From contig NZ_CP168219.1 in the NCBI RefSeq assembly GCF_041714655.1, positions 372,001-436,000 on the forward strand: a stretch of 64,000 nucleotides of DNA, read 5' to 3'. The DNA is from Pseudoroseicyclus_A sp041714655 (GTDB lineage Bacteria > Pseudomonadota > Alphaproteobacteria > Rhodobacterales > Rhodobacteraceae). The notes under the pieces are model-generated. The model was not told the DNA's origin and did no database searches. It was given only the letters and a program-made list of their open reading frames with translations. The position numbers and the translations under genes are program-made. Below are positions 17,072 to 26,300 of this stretch, in pieces (within the stretch, counting starts at the first letter, position 1; each line of letters begins with the position of its first letter).

Positions 17072-18004
17072 TTAAATTTGAGCCGGTCTTTGGTTCGAAT
17101 TGTCCTGATCGGCGCGCCCGTCCGGGCTCTCGCCTGCGCTTCGCATGAGCCCCGCGAAGTCGAAAAGCGCCGGATCGAGCAGGTGGCTCGGCCGGGCGTT
17201 CATGAGGGCGGAGAACATCTTCTGCCGCCGCCCGGGCGCCCGCGCCTCCCATTCGTCGAGCATGCCCTTGATCTGCTGGCGCTGCAGCCCGTCCTGGCTG
17301 CCGCAAAGGTCGCAGGGGATGATCGGGTAATCCATCGCCCGGGCGAAGCGCTCGCAATCCGCCTCGGCTACATGGGCGAGCGGGCGGTAGACGAAGAGGT
17401 CGCCCTCGTCGTTCAAGAGCTTCGGCGGCATCGTCGCCAGCTTGCCGCCGTGGAAGAGGTTGAGGAAGAAGGTCTCGAGGATGTCGTCGCGGTGGTGGCC
17501 AAGGACGACGGCCGAGCAGCCCTCCTCCCGCGCGATGCGGTAGAGGTTGCCGCGCCTGAGCCGCGAGCAGAGCGCGCACATGGTCCGCCCGGCGGGCACC
17601 TTGTCCATCACGATGGAATAGGTGTCGGCAAATTCGATCCGGTGGGGCACGCCCATCCGCTCAAGGAACTCCGGCAGGACAGTCGCGGGAAAGCCCGGCT
17701 GCCCCTGATCGAGGTTGCAGGCGAGGATCTCCACCGGCAGGAGGCCGCGCCATTGCAGCTCGGTCAGCGCCGCGAGGAGGGTGTAGCTGTCCTTGCCGCC
17801 GGAAAGGCAGACGAGCCAGCGCGGCTTCGGCGCATCAGGATCCTGCGCGCCCGGCGCGATCATCCCGTAGCGGTCGATGGCCTCGCGGGTGTTTCGGATG
17901 ATGCGCTTGCGGAGCTTCTTGAACTCGCCCGTGCCCGGCGCCCCGTTGAAGAGCGCATGGATGTCGCCGCCGAGGTCGTCGTCGATGTCGCTCATGTCGT
18001 TCAT
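17072..18004 (-). CDS. ttcA: tRNA 2-thiocytidine synthetase TtcA
   Basis: A 310-residue enzyme that converts cytidine 32 of certain tRNAs to 2-thiocytidine. It has the PP-loop SGGKDS at residues 68-73 (adenylation of the target base). The cysteine pairs CALC and CDLC bind the [4Fe-4S] cluster of the TtcA/TtuA group, and GHHRDDILETFFLN is also typical. The start is ATG 18004, overlapping the stop of the upstream VOC gene (ATGA); a second ATG three codons later would also work. The hydrophilic C-terminal tail after FDFAGLMR is probably disordered. Confidence 0.93.
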   Translation of the reverse strand: MNDMSDIDDDLGGDIHALFNGAPGTGEFKKLRKRIIRNTREAIDRYGMIAPGAQDPDAPKPRWLVCLSGGKDSYTLLAALTELQWRGLLPVEILACNLDQGQPGFPATVLPEFLERMGVPHRIEFADTYSIVMDKVPAGRTMCALCSRLRRGNLYRIAREEGCSAVVLGHHRDDILETFFLNLFHGGKLATMPPKLLNDEGDLFVYRPLAHVAEADCERFARAMDYPIIPCDLCGSQDGLQRQQIKGMLDEWEARAPGRRQKMFSALMNARPSHLLDPALFDFAGLMRSAGESPDGRADQDNSNQRPAQI

Positions 18005-18465
18005 AGCAGCGGTGGCCCCTTGATCTCGAGCCGGTTGCCCCAGGGGTCGAAGATATAGGTGCTCTCGCCCATCCCCCGCGCCCCGGAATGCAGCGCCTCG
18101 GTGTCGATGGTCACGCCATGCTTCGTGAAATGCGCCCGGAGCACCTCCCGCGAAGTGGCGGTGATGTTGAGGCAGACATGATCGACGTTCCGCCCGCCCG
18201 CGACCTTCGGCACCATCGCCGCGGCCTTCGGGTCGGTGATGTCGACCAGCACGATGAGCTGCGGGCCGCACCAGACCTGCTCCATCGCCAGATGCGGGAA
18301 GGAATAGCCGGGCCGGCAGCTGAGGACGTCGCAATAGAAGTGCAGCGCCTCGTCCATGTCGCCGACCAGGAGCACCACATGGTCGATGCCGACCATGCGG
18401 AAGGGCACCGCCGGTTCGCCGGCGTCGTGAAGGGCCTGCGCGGCGGGGGAGAGCTCTCCGGTCAT
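18001..18465 (-). CDS. VOC-superfamily (glyoxalase-like) metalloprotein
   Basis: A 154-residue protein with one vicinal-oxygen-chelate domain: GIDHVVLLVGDMDEALHFYCDVL at the start of the first module and NVDHVCLNITATSREVL in the second, ending YIFDPWGNRLEI. Metal ligands are probably the two DH histidines and the Glu of the final strand. The family contains glyoxalases, dioxygenases and fosfomycin-type resistance proteins, and nothing here narrows the substrate. It is coupled to ttcA by ATGA and lies ten bases downstream of the pheA stop. Confidence 0.8.
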   Translation of the reverse strand: MTGELSPAAQALHDAGEPAVPFRMVGIDHVVLLVGDMDEALHFYCDVLSCRPGYSFPHLAMEQVWCGPQLIVLVDITDPKAAAMVPKVAGGRNVDHVCLNITATSREVLRAHFTKHGVTIDTEALHSGARGMGESTYIFDPWGNRLEIKGPPLL

Positions 18466-18474
18466 GTCAGGACC

Positions 18475-19317
18475 TCAGTCGGGGTGATGCGGCTTGGCGG
18501 CGGGAAACACGCCCATGATATGCAGATAGTCGGTGAAGAAACGCAATTCCTCCATCGCGAGCTGCACGGAGCGGTCTTCGGGGTGGCCCTCGATCTCGGC
18601 ATAGAACTGCGTCGCGGTGAAGGCGCCGCCGACCATGTAGCTCTCGAGCTTGGTCATGTTGATGCCGTTGGTCGCGAAACCGCCCATCGCCTTGTAGAGC
18701 GCCGCCGGGATGTTGCGCACCCGGAAGACGAAGGAGGTGATCATGCCCGAGTCGCCACGCCGGGAGAGGTTGGGCTCGCGGGACATGATGTAGAAGCGCG
18801 TGGTGTTCGAGCCCTCGTCCTCGATGCCGTCGGCGAGGATGTCGAGCCCGTAGACCTCCGCGGCCATCGGCGAGGCGAGCGCGCCCTCGGCGGGGTCCGC
18901 CATCTCGGCCACCGTGCGGGCGGCGGCGGCATTGTCCGACCAGTTGAGCCGGGCCAGCCCGTGCTCGTTGAGGAAGCGGCGCGCCTGCCCGAGGAGGATC
19001 GACATCGAGCGCACCCGCCGCAGCCCCTCCAGCGTCGCGCCCTTCGGGGCCATCAGCGCGATGCGCACGCGGACGAAGGCCTCCTCGACGATGTGCAGGC
19101 CGCTGTCGGGCAGAAGCTGGTGAACGTCGGCCACGCGGCCGTAGGTGGAATTCTCCACCGCGATCATCCCCAGCTCCGCCTCGCCGGAGCGGACGGCGGC
19201 CAGCGCATCCTCGAAGGTCGGGCAGGGCAGGGGGTCGTAGCCGGGCTTGGCCTCCTGGCAGGCCTGATGGCCATAGGCGCCGGGCTCGCCCTGGAAGGCG
19301 ATCTTGGGGGTCGTCAT
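18475..19317 (-). CDS. pheA: Prephenate dehydratase
   Basis: A 280-residue monofunctional prephenate dehydratase (prephenate to phenylpyruvate, phenylalanine synthesis). The catalytic domain runs from KIAFQGEPGAYGHQA through ENSTYGRV to the TRF motif in SNTTRFYIM. A C-terminal ACT domain (from ~residue 190) gives phenylalanine feedback. The ACT motif usually read as ESRP is ESYM here. There is no fused chorismate mutase; a separate small chorismate mutase lies at 41.6 kb. ATG 19317 is preferred because GAAGGAA precedes it; the upstream in-frame codon at 19350 has no such site. Confidence 0.93.
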   Translation of the reverse strand: MTTPKIAFQGEPGAYGHQACQEAKPGYDPLPCPTFEDALAAVRSGEAELGMIAVENSTYGRVADVHQLLPDSGLHIVEEAFVRVRIALMAPKGATLEGLRRVRSMSILLGQARRFLNEHGLARLNWSDNAAAARTVAEMADPAEGALASPMAAEVYGLDILADGIEDEGSNTTRFYIMSREPNLSRRGDSGMITSFVFRVRNIPAALYKAMGGFATNGINMTKLESYMVGGAFTATQFYAEIEGHPEDRSVQLAMEELRFFTDYLHIMGVFPAAKPHHPD

Positions 19318-19432
19318 GGGCAGTTCCTTCGGCCCGGAGGCCCCGGGCAAGTCGGGGCGCCACTACACCTTGCACCCAAGGCGGAGGAAGGGGTAGATGG
19401 GCGCGAAATCGGTGAAGGGCGAAAGGCGCGGC

Positions 19433-19951
19433 ATGTTCGACACAATGACGTTTACCAAGCTGCTTGGCGGGTTTGCCGGCACCTTTCTGATCTTCCTGCT
19501 CGGCAAATGGGTGGCCGAAGAGGTCTACATGGTCGGTGGCCATGGCGAGCATGAGCAGGCCTATGTCATCGCGGTGCCCGAGAGCGGCGAAGGCGGCGAC
19601 GCGCCCGTCGAGGAAGGCCCGGCCTTCGAAGAAGTCTATGCCAATGCCGATCCGGCGGCCGGCGAAGGCGTGTTCCGCAACTGCCGCTCCTGCCACTCGG
19701 TGGAGCCGGGCGAGAACATGACCGGCCCGACGCTCTTCGGCGTCGTCGGCCGGGCGGTCGACGCGGTCGAGGGCTATGCCTATTCCGGCGCGCTCGAAGA
19801 GCATGCCGATGTCTGGAGCCCCGAGAATCTCAACGCCTTCCTCGAAGACCCGCGCGGCTTCGCGCCGGGCACGAAGATGACCTACAGCGGCCTGCGCTCG
19901 GTCGAGGATCGGGCGAACATCATCGCCTGGCTCGACTCGCTGGACGGCTGA
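19433..19951 (+). CDS. Membrane-anchored cytochrome c (CycM/cytochrome c552 type)
   Basis: A 172-residue class I c-type cytochrome. An uncleaved N-terminal hydrophobic segment (residues ~9-25, KLLGGFAGTFLIFLLGKWV) is followed by an acidic linker and a heme domain with CRSCH. The distal Met is in the GTKMTYSGL segment, and the C-terminal helix is DRANIIAWLDSL. This layout matches cytochrome c-y/CycM, which carries electrons from the bc1 complex to terminal oxidases in the membrane. The start ATG 19433 follows GAAAGGCG; upstream in-frame codons would add a basic stretch before the anchor. Confidence 0.88.
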   Translation: MFDTMTFTKLLGGFAGTFLIFLLGKWVAEEVYMVGGHGEHEQAYVIAVPESGEGGDAPVEEGPAFEEVYANADPAAGEGVFRNCRSCHSVEPGENMTGPTLFGVVGRAVDAVEGYAYSGALEEHADVWSPENLNAFLEDPRGFAPGTKMTYSGLRSVEDRANIIAWLDSLDG

Positions 19952-19998
19952 GGCCGGCGGGGGCGGCCCCGCGGGTCGGCTCAAGGTAAGTGACAAAA

Positions 19999-20033
19999 CG
20001 CCCGGGCCCGCAACGGCCCGGGCGCTTTCGTTT
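19999..20033 (+). terminator. Rho-independent terminator after the cytochrome c gene
   Basis: A ten-pair stem (19999-20008 with 20015-20024) with loop CGCAAC is followed by CTTTCGTTT. It has the clearest T-containing tail among the hairpins in this window. Confidence 0.85.
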
Positions 20034-20195
20034 CGGGGGGGGCTTTCAGGGCGCTGCCCATGCGGGCAACAGGGGCGTTGCGCGGCCGCGCCGCGGGGCT
20101 CACGGTTTGTTAACGCAATCTCAACTTGAATGTCGTCGTCTCGGCCCATTAGCCTGCGGGTAAGGTTAATCGCCCGTTCATGACAGGAGTGAGTC

Positions 20196-22229
20196 ATGCC
20201 GCATCGCCCTGCCCGAGAGATGTTCCCGCCCCGGCGCGAGGCCCGGGCCGAGGCCCGCAGCCTGCCGCATGAGCCGCCGTGGCGCCTGATCCTCGCGACC
20301 GGCCTGGGGCTCGCGGCGCTCGTCGCGGCGACGCAGACCCGCGCCCAGGACGAGGCGACGGAGGACACGGCCACCGAAGAGGCGACACCGGAAGAGGCCG
20401 CCGAGTTCCGCGTGCCCGCCGGCGCCACGCTTGGCGAGCGGGACGGCGTGCAGACGATCATCTCCCACGGCTATTCCAACTTCGGCGAGCTCGCCCTGCC
20501 GGCCGATTTCGAGCACCTCGCCTATGTGAACCCCGATGCGCCGAAGGGCGGCGAGATCGCCATCTGGGCCCAGGGCACCTTCGACAACCTCAACCCCTAT
20601 GCCACCAAGGAGGGCACGCCCGGCGCGCTCGCCACCATCGGCTTCGAGAGCATCCTGCAGGGCACGGCCGACGAGGTGGGGGCGAGCTACTGCTATCTCT
20701 GCACGACGCTCGAATATCCCGCCGATCCCGACGCGCGCGACTGGGTAATTTTCAACCTCCGCGATGACGTCACCTTCTCGGATGGCGAGCCGATGACGGC
20801 GGAAGACATCGTCTTCAGCCACGAGATCTCCATCGAGCAGGGCACCGAGAGCTTCGCCTCCGTCGTCAGCCAGATGCTGACCAGCGTCGAGGCGCTCGAC
20901 GAGCATACGGTGCGCTTCACCTTCGGCGAGGATTTCTCGCCGAACGACACGATCTCCCAGGCCGGCGCCACCACCGCGCGGCCGAAGCACTGGTTCGAGG
21001 AGACGGGCTACCGGCTCGACGAGGCCAGCTTCGAGATCCCGCCCGGCACCGGCGCCTACATGCTCGACAGCTACGACGTGAACGAGCAGATCATCTATCG
21101 CAAGGTCCCGGACTGGTGGGGGGAGAGCATCCCCTTCAACATCGGCCGCGACAATTACGAGACCATCCGTGTCGAGTATTTCGCCGATACCACCGCCGCC
21201 TTCGAGGCCTTCAAGGCCGGCGAATTCACCTTCCGGCAGGAAAATTCCTCGCTCAACTGGGCGACGGCCTATGACTTCCCGGCGCTCGACAACGACTGGG
21301 TCGTGACCGAAGAGCTGCCCGACGGCGATCTGCCGAATGCCACCGGCTTCGTCTTCAACATGGGCTCCGAGAAGTTCGCCGACCGCCGCGTCCGTCAGGC
21401 GCTGGCGCTCATGTACAACTTCACCTGGACCAACAACACGCTCCAGTACGGGCTCTTCCAGCAACGCGAAAGCTTCTGGGAAGGCACGGATTTCGAGGCG
21501 ACCGGCGTGCCCGAGGGCCGTGAGCTGGAGCTTCTGGAAACCGTCGCCGACATGATCGACCCCTCGATCCTGACGGACGAGGTGACGATGCCGCACAGCT
21601 CCGGCGAGAGCCAGCTTGACCGCGCCAACCTCCGCGCCGCCATCGCGCTGCTGGAAGAGGCCGGCTACGAGGTGGTCGACGGCGTGATGCAGAAGGACGG
21701 CGAGCCGCTCAGCGTCGAGTTCCTCTTCTACTCGCCGAGCTTCGACCGGATCCTCATCCCTTACGTCGACAACCTGAAGGCGCTGGGCATCGATGCCGTC
21801 TACGAGCGGATCGACCCCAGCCAGTATACCGAGCGGCTCAACACCTTCGATTACGACATGACCTTCGCCGGTTATTCCGTCTATCTCGAAGAGGGCGAGA
21901 GCATCGGCCAGCGCTTCGGCACCGACGGGCTCGGGGATGTCTTCAACCCTGCCTATTATTCCAACCCCGCCGTCGATGCGCTGATCCCCTATGTCGCCAA
22001 CGCCAGATCCATCGAGGAGATGGCGGCCGGCGTCCGCGCCATCGACCGGATCATGCGCTACGACATGTGGATGGTGCCGGTCTGGTACCTGGGCAAGTAC
22101 TGGGTTGCCTATTACGACTTCTACCGCCATCCCGACGAGTTGCCGCCCTATGCGCTCGGCCAGCTCGACTTCTGGTGGATCGACCAGGCGGCCTACGACG
22201 ATCTTCGCGCCGAAGGGGCCTTCCGGTAA
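20196..22229 (+). CDS. yejA: Peptide ABC transporter, periplasmic binding protein (YejA-like)
   Basis: A 677-residue extracellular solute-binding protein, family 5. It has a ~50-residue N-terminal region with a hydrophobic stretch (LILATGLGLAALVAATQTRA) that acts as a signal peptide, preceded by an unusually long, Arg-rich head. An acidic Glu/Thr stretch follows, then the binding domain starting near HGYSNFGELALP. NPDAPKGGEIA and FDNLNPY are typical of YejA-type proteins, which feed oligopeptides (including microcin C in E. coli) to YejBEF. AGGAG lies six bases before the ATG. It heads yejABEF. Confidence 0.92.
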   Translation: MPHRPAREMFPPRREARAEARSLPHEPPWRLILATGLGLAALVAATQTRAQDEATEDTATEEATPEEAAEFRVPAGATLGERDGVQTIISHGYSNFGELALPADFEHLAYVNPDAPKGGEIAIWAQGTFDNLNPYATKEGTPGALATIGFESILQGTADEVGASYCYLCTTLEYPADPDARDWVIFNLRDDVTFSDGEPMTAEDIVFSHEISIEQGTESFASVVSQMLTSVEALDEHTVRFTFGEDFSPNDTISQAGATTARPKHWFEETGYRLDEASFEIPPGTGAYMLDSYDVNEQIIYRKVPDWWGESIPFNIGRDNYETIRVEYFADTTAAFEAFKAGEFTFRQENSSLNWATAYDFPALDNDWVVTEELPDGDLPNATGFVFNMGSEKFADRRVRQALALMYNFTWTNNTLQYGLFQQRESFWEGTDFEATGVPEGRELELLETVADMIDPSILTDEVTMPHSSGESQLDRANLRAAIALLEEAGYEVVDGVMQKDGEPLSVEFLFYSPSFDRILIPYVDNLKALGIDAVYERIDPSQYTERLNTFDYDMTFAGYSVYLEEGESIGQRFGTDGLGDVFNPAYYSNPAVDALIPYVANARSIEEMAAGVRAIDRIMRYDMWMVPVWYLGKYWVAYYDFYRHPDELPPYALGQLDFWWIDQAAYDDLRAEGAFR

Positions 22230-22282
22230 CGGAAGGACCCTCCCCGGCTGCCGACTGATAACCCGTATCCCGAAGGGAGCGC

Positions 22283-23398
22283 ATGGGCGCCTATATCCTC
22301 CGCCGATTGCTGCTCGTGATCCCGACGCTGTTCGGCATCATGGTCATCAATTTCGTTCTCGTGCAGTTCGTGCCCGGCGGCCCGATCGAGCAGGTCATTG
22401 CCCAGATGCAGGGCCGTGGTGACGTGTTCGAGACGATCGCCGGCGGCTCGGGCGACATCTCGCTCGGCGACAGCGGCGACGATTCCGCCCGCAGCGCCGG
22501 CGGCAGCTCCGCCAATTCGCGCTATATCGGCGCCCGCGGCCTGCCGCCCGCCTTCATCGAGCAGCTCGAGCGGGAGTTCGGCTTCGACAAGCCGCCGCTC
22601 GAGCGCTTCATCGACATGATGTGGAACTACATCCGCTTCGACTTCGGCGAGAGCTACTTCCGCTCGATCTCCGTCGTCGATCTGGTGAAGGAAAAGCTGC
22701 CGGTCTCGCTGACCCTGGGCCTCTGGTCGACGCTCATCGCCTATATCGTCTCGATCCCGCTCGGCATCCGCAAGGCGGTGCGCGACGGTACGCCCTTCGA
22801 CACCTGGACCTCCGGCGCCATCATCATCGGCTATGCCATCCCCGGCTTCCTCTTCGCGATCCTCCTGATCGTGCTCTTCGCCGGCGGCAGCTACTGGCGG
22901 ATCTTCCCGCTTCGCGGCCTCACCTCGACGGATTTCGAGCAGCTCAGCCTCATCGGCAAGGTGCTCGACTACCTCTGGCACATCACCCTGCCGGTCTTCG
23001 CCGGGCTCATCGGCGCCTTCGCGGGGCTGACGATGCTGACGAAGAATTCCTTCCTCGACGAGATCAAGAAGCAATACGTGATGACCGCCCGCGCCAAGGG
23101 CCTGACGGAGCGGCGGGTGCTCTACGGCCATGTCTTCCGCAACGCGATGCTGATCGTGATCTCGGGCTTTCCGGCGCTTTTCATCGGCGTCTTCTTCGGC
23201 GGCAGCCTGATCATCGAGACGCTGTTCTCGCTCGACGGGCTCGGGCGGCTCGGCTTCGAGGCGGCGGTGGCGCGCGACTATCCCGTCGTCTTCGGCACGC
23301 TCTTCGCCTTCTCGCTCATGGGGCTCGTCATCGGCATCGTCACCGACATCACCTACATGTTCATCGACCCCCGCATCGACTTCGGAACGCGCCGATGA
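22283..23398 (+). CDS. yejB: Peptide ABC transporter permease (YejB-like)
   Basis: A 371-residue inner-membrane permease. It starts with the standard ILRRLLLVIPTLFGIMVINF segment of DppB/OppB-type permeases, then has a Ser/Gly/Asp-rich insert at residues ~55-80 (SGDISLGDSGDD region). The membrane core includes GIRKAVRDGTPFD and the EAA loop around VMTARAKGLTERRVLYGHVFRNA (read in two parts). The long periplasmic insert is usual for YejB. Its stop overlaps the yejE start (ATGA). Confidence 0.93.
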   Translation: MGAYILRRLLLVIPTLFGIMVINFVLVQFVPGGPIEQVIAQMQGRGDVFETIAGGSGDISLGDSGDDSARSAGGSSANSRYIGARGLPPAFIEQLEREFGFDKPPLERFIDMMWNYIRFDFGESYFRSISVVDLVKEKLPVSLTLGLWSTLIAYIVSIPLGIRKAVRDGTPFDTWTSGAIIIGYAIPGFLFAILLIVLFAGGSYWRIFPLRGLTSTDFEQLSLIGKVLDYLWHITLPVFAGLIGAFAGLTMLTKNSFLDEIKKQYVMTARAKGLTERRVLYGHVFRNAMLIVISGFPALFIGVFFGGSLIIETLFSLDGLGRLGFEAAVARDYPVVFGTLFAFSLMGLVIGIVTDITYMFIDPRIDFGTRR

Positions 23399-24612
23399 GC
23401 TGGCGCGAGGAGAATTACGACGGCGTCGAAGAGCCCATGCGCGAGGCGGCGGCGACGCCCTTCTCGGCCGGCGCCCATGCGCCCGTGCCGCCGCCACTGC
23501 CGGGCCGCCGGCTCTCGCCGCTCAACCGCCGCCGCTGGCGCAACTTCCGCCGCAACCGGCGGGCCTTCGTGTCGCTGATCGTCTTCTCGGTGCTCTTCAC
23601 CATCTCGCTCTTCGCGGAGTTCATCGCCAACGATCACCCGATCGCGGTGCAGTACCGCGGCGAATGGCGGATGCCGATCTTCTCCTTCTATTCCGAGCGC
23701 GACTTCGGAGGCGACTTCCCCACGGAGGCGAATTACTCCAGCCCCGAGGTGCAATGCCTCATCCGCACGGGCGGCCTCGTCGAATGCTTCGACGACCCGG
23801 TGGGCCTCCGCGAAGCCGCCATCGCCGGCACTGTCGAGATCGAGGGCTTCGAGCGCGGCCGCATCCTCTGGCCGATCATCCCCTATGCCTTCGACACCAT
23901 CGTCGACGTGCGCGGCGTGGCGCCCGCCCCGCCCTCCGCCGACAACTGGCTCGGCACGGATGACACCAAGCGCGACGTGGTGGCGCGGGTGATCTACGGC
24001 TTCCGCCTGTCGATCTTCTACGCCGCCATCGTCACCTTCGCGACCTCGGTCATCGGCATCATCGCCGGCGCCGTGCAGGGCTATTTCGGCGGCTGGACGG
24101 ATCTGATCTTCCAGCGATTCATCGAGATCTGGACGGGCACGCCCGCGATCTACGTCATCATCATCGTCTTCGCGATCCTCGGGCGAAGTTTCTGGCTGCT
24201 GGTCTTCCTCTCCGTCCTCTTCGGATGGCCGGCGCTGGTCGGCGTCGTCCGGGCGGAGTTCCTGCGGGCGCGCAACTTCGAATATGTCCGCGCCGCCAAG
24301 GCCCTCGGCGTCTCCAACTGGACCATCATGTTCCGCCACATGCTGCCGAACGCCATGGTCGCCACGGTCACCATGCTGCCCTTCATCATCACCGGCGCCA
24401 TCGGCTCGCTGGCCTCGCTCGACTTCCTCGGCTTCGGCCTGCCCTCCTCGGCGCCATCGCTCGGGGAGCTCACGCTTCAGGCCAAGCAGAACCTGCAGGC
24501 GCCCTGGCTCGGCTTCACGGCCTTCTTCACCTTCGCGATCATGCTGACCCTGCTGGTCTTCATCTTCGAGGGCGTGCGTGACGCTTTCGACCCGCGGAAG
24601 ACATTCGCATGA
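23395..24612 (+). CDS. yejE: Peptide ABC transporter permease (YejE-like)
   Basis: A 405-residue permease partner of YejB. The cytoplasmic head is followed by RRRWRNFRRNRRAFVSLIVF (first membrane segment), a long periplasmic loop with two Cys residues (VQCLIRTGG...VECFDDP), NWLGTDDTKRDVVARVIYG, and the DppC-type core with EYVRAAKALGVSNWTIMFRH. The start ATG 23395 overlaps the yejB stop. The frame is open far upstream across yejB but only the part from 23395 shows permease features. The stop overlaps yejF (ATGA). Confidence 0.93.
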   Translation: MSWREENYDGVEEPMREAAATPFSAGAHAPVPPPLPGRRLSPLNRRRWRNFRRNRRAFVSLIVFSVLFTISLFAEFIANDHPIAVQYRGEWRMPIFSFYSERDFGGDFPTEANYSSPEVQCLIRTGGLVECFDDPVGLREAAIAGTVEIEGFERGRILWPIIPYAFDTIVDVRGVAPAPPSADNWLGTDDTKRDVVARVIYGFRLSIFYAAIVTFATSVIGIIAGAVQGYFGGWTDLIFQRFIEIWTGTPAIYVIIIVFAILGRSFWLLVFLSVLFGWPALVGVVRAEFLRARNFEYVRAAKALGVSNWTIMFRHMLPNAMVATVTMLPFIITGAIGSLASLDFLGFGLPSSAPSLGELTLQAKQNLQAPWLGFTAFFTFAIMLTLLVFIFEGVRDAFDPRKTFA

Positions 24613-26192
24613 GCGTGCTCGAGGTGCAGGACCTCACGGTCGACTTCCTTCAGGACGGCCGCCGCATCCCCGCCGTGCGCGGCGTCTCCTTCTCTATCGA
24701 GAAGGGAGAGACGGTGGCATTGGTCGGCGAATCGGGCTCCGGCAAATCCGTCACCGCGCTCTCCACCGTGCAGCTCCTCGGCGAGAATGCCGAGGTCGGC
24801 GGACATGTACGCTTCGGCGGGCAGGACATGGTCACCGCCTCCGGCCGCGCGCTGCGCGAGGTGCGCGGCAACGGCATCAGCTTCATCTTCCAGGAGCCGA
24901 TGACCTCGCTCAACCCGCTGCACACGCTCGAGAAACAGCTCCGCGAGGCCATCGAGCTGCACCAGGGTCTGCGCGGCGATGCCATCCGCGCCCGCATCAT
25001 CGACCTCTTGACCCGCGTCGGCATCCGCGACCCGGAGAGCCGGCTGGCGGATTTCCCGCACCAGCTCTCCGGCGGGCAGCGGCAGCGGGTGATGATCGCC
25101 ATGGCGCTGGCGAACAACCCGGAGCTCTTGATCGCCGACGAGCCGACCACGGCGCTCGACGTGACGATCCAGGCGCAGATCCTCGAGCTTCTGGCCGAGG
25201 TGAAGGCGGGCACCGGCATGTCGATGCTCTTCATCACGCATGACCTCTCCATCGTCCGCCGCATCGCCGACCGGGTCTGCGTGATGAAGGACGGCGAGAT
25301 CGTCGAGGCCGGCCCGGTTGCGGAGATCTTCTCCTCCCCCGAGCACCCCTATACGCAGATGCTCCTCGCCGCCGAGGCGGCCGGCCGCCCCGTGCCGGTG
25401 CCGGCGGATGCGCATCCGATCCTGCAGACCGAACATCTGAAGATCTGGTTCCCCATCCAGCGGGGCCTCCTCAAGCGCACCGTCGGCCATGTGAAGGCCG
25501 TCAACGACGCGACGCTGACGATCCGCTCCGGCGAGACCTTGGGCATCGTCGGCGAAAGCGGCTCCGGCAAGACGACACTGGCGCTGGCGATCCTGCGGCT
25601 GATCGACTGCGAAGGACGGATGGTCTTCCTCGGAAACCGGCTCGACGAACTCTCCCCCCGGCAGATGCGCCCGCATCGCAAGGAGATGCAGATCGTCTTC
25701 CAGGACCCGTTCGGCTCGCTCTCACCCCGCATGACGGTGGCGGAGATCATCTCCGAGGGGCTCGGCGTCCATGGCGCGCCCGAGGGCACCGACAAGCGCC
25801 GGCTGGTGGCGGAGATCATGGCCGAGGTCGGGCTCGACCCGGCGACGATGGATCGCTACCCGCACGAATTCTCCGGCGGCCAGCGCCAGCGCATCGCCGT
25901 GGCGCGCGCCCTGATCCTCCGCCCGAAGCTGATCGTGCTCGACGAGCCGACCTCGGCGCTCGACATGTCGGTGCAGGTGCAGATCGTGCATCTGCTGCGC
26001 GACCTGCAGAAGCGGCACGGGCTCGCCTATCTCTTCATCTCGCACGATCTGAAGGTCGTCCGCGCCCTCAGCCACCGGATCATGGTGATGAAACAGGGGG
26101 ATGTGGTGGAAGAAGGCCCGGCCGACGCCATCTTCGACGCCCCGCAGCACCCCTACACCCGCGAGCTGATGGACGCCGCCTTCGTGCGCTGA
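24609..26192 (+). CDS. yejF: Peptide ABC transporter, fused tandem ATPases (YejF-like)
   Basis: A 527-residue protein with two complete ABC ATPase domains in one chain. Domain 1 has GESGSGKSV, LSGGQRQR and LIADEPTTALD. Domain 2 (from ~residue 275) has GESGSGKTT, FSGGQRQR and IVLDEPTSALD. Each has an oligopeptide-type C-terminal extension (HPYTQMLLAAEA and HPYTRELMDAAF). The fused pair energises YejB-YejE. All four yej genes are on one strand, and the last three overlap by four bases, consistent with a single operon. Confidence 0.94.
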   Translation: MSVLEVQDLTVDFLQDGRRIPAVRGVSFSIEKGETVALVGESGSGKSVTALSTVQLLGENAEVGGHVRFGGQDMVTASGRALREVRGNGISFIFQEPMTSLNPLHTLEKQLREAIELHQGLRGDAIRARIIDLLTRVGIRDPESRLADFPHQLSGGQRQRVMIAMALANNPELLIADEPTTALDVTIQAQILELLAEVKAGTGMSMLFITHDLSIVRRIADRVCVMKDGEIVEAGPVAEIFSSPEHPYTQMLLAAEAAGRPVPVPADAHPILQTEHLKIWFPIQRGLLKRTVGHVKAVNDATLTIRSGETLGIVGESGSGKTTLALAILRLIDCEGRMVFLGNRLDELSPRQMRPHRKEMQIVFQDPFGSLSPRMTVAEIISEGLGVHGAPEGTDKRRLVAEIMAEVGLDPATMDRYPHEFSGGQRQRIAVARALILRPKLIVLDEPTSALDMSVQVQIVHLLRDLQKRHGLAYLFISHDLKVVRALSHRIMVMKQGDVVEEGPADAIFDAPQHPYTRELMDAAFVR

Positions 26193-26225
26193 GCTACAAA
26201 GCTCGCGCTCCCTGCCTAATGCCCC

Positions 26226-26273
26226 TTTCCAAATACCCTTCAGGGGGGTCTGGGGGGGCAGACAGCCCCCCAG
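26226..26273 (+). repeat. Degenerate dispersed repeat with hairpin after yejF
   Basis: TTTCCAAATACCCTTCAGG and a G run lead into a hairpin (CTGGGGGG at 26250-26257 with CCCCCCAG at 26266-26273). It lies between the convergent yejF and dacF genes and probably terminates both. The AAATACC plus G-run part resembles the other 3'-end repeats. Confidence 0.55.
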
Positions 26274-26300
26274 CCTCTCAACCTAGATCAGCGCCCGGGC

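Noticed and set aside
17085..17105. tRNA-like T-loop text GGTTCGAATTGTCC
   Set aside because: It lies in the 3' coding end of ttcA on the other strand and has no acceptor, D or anticodon arms around it.
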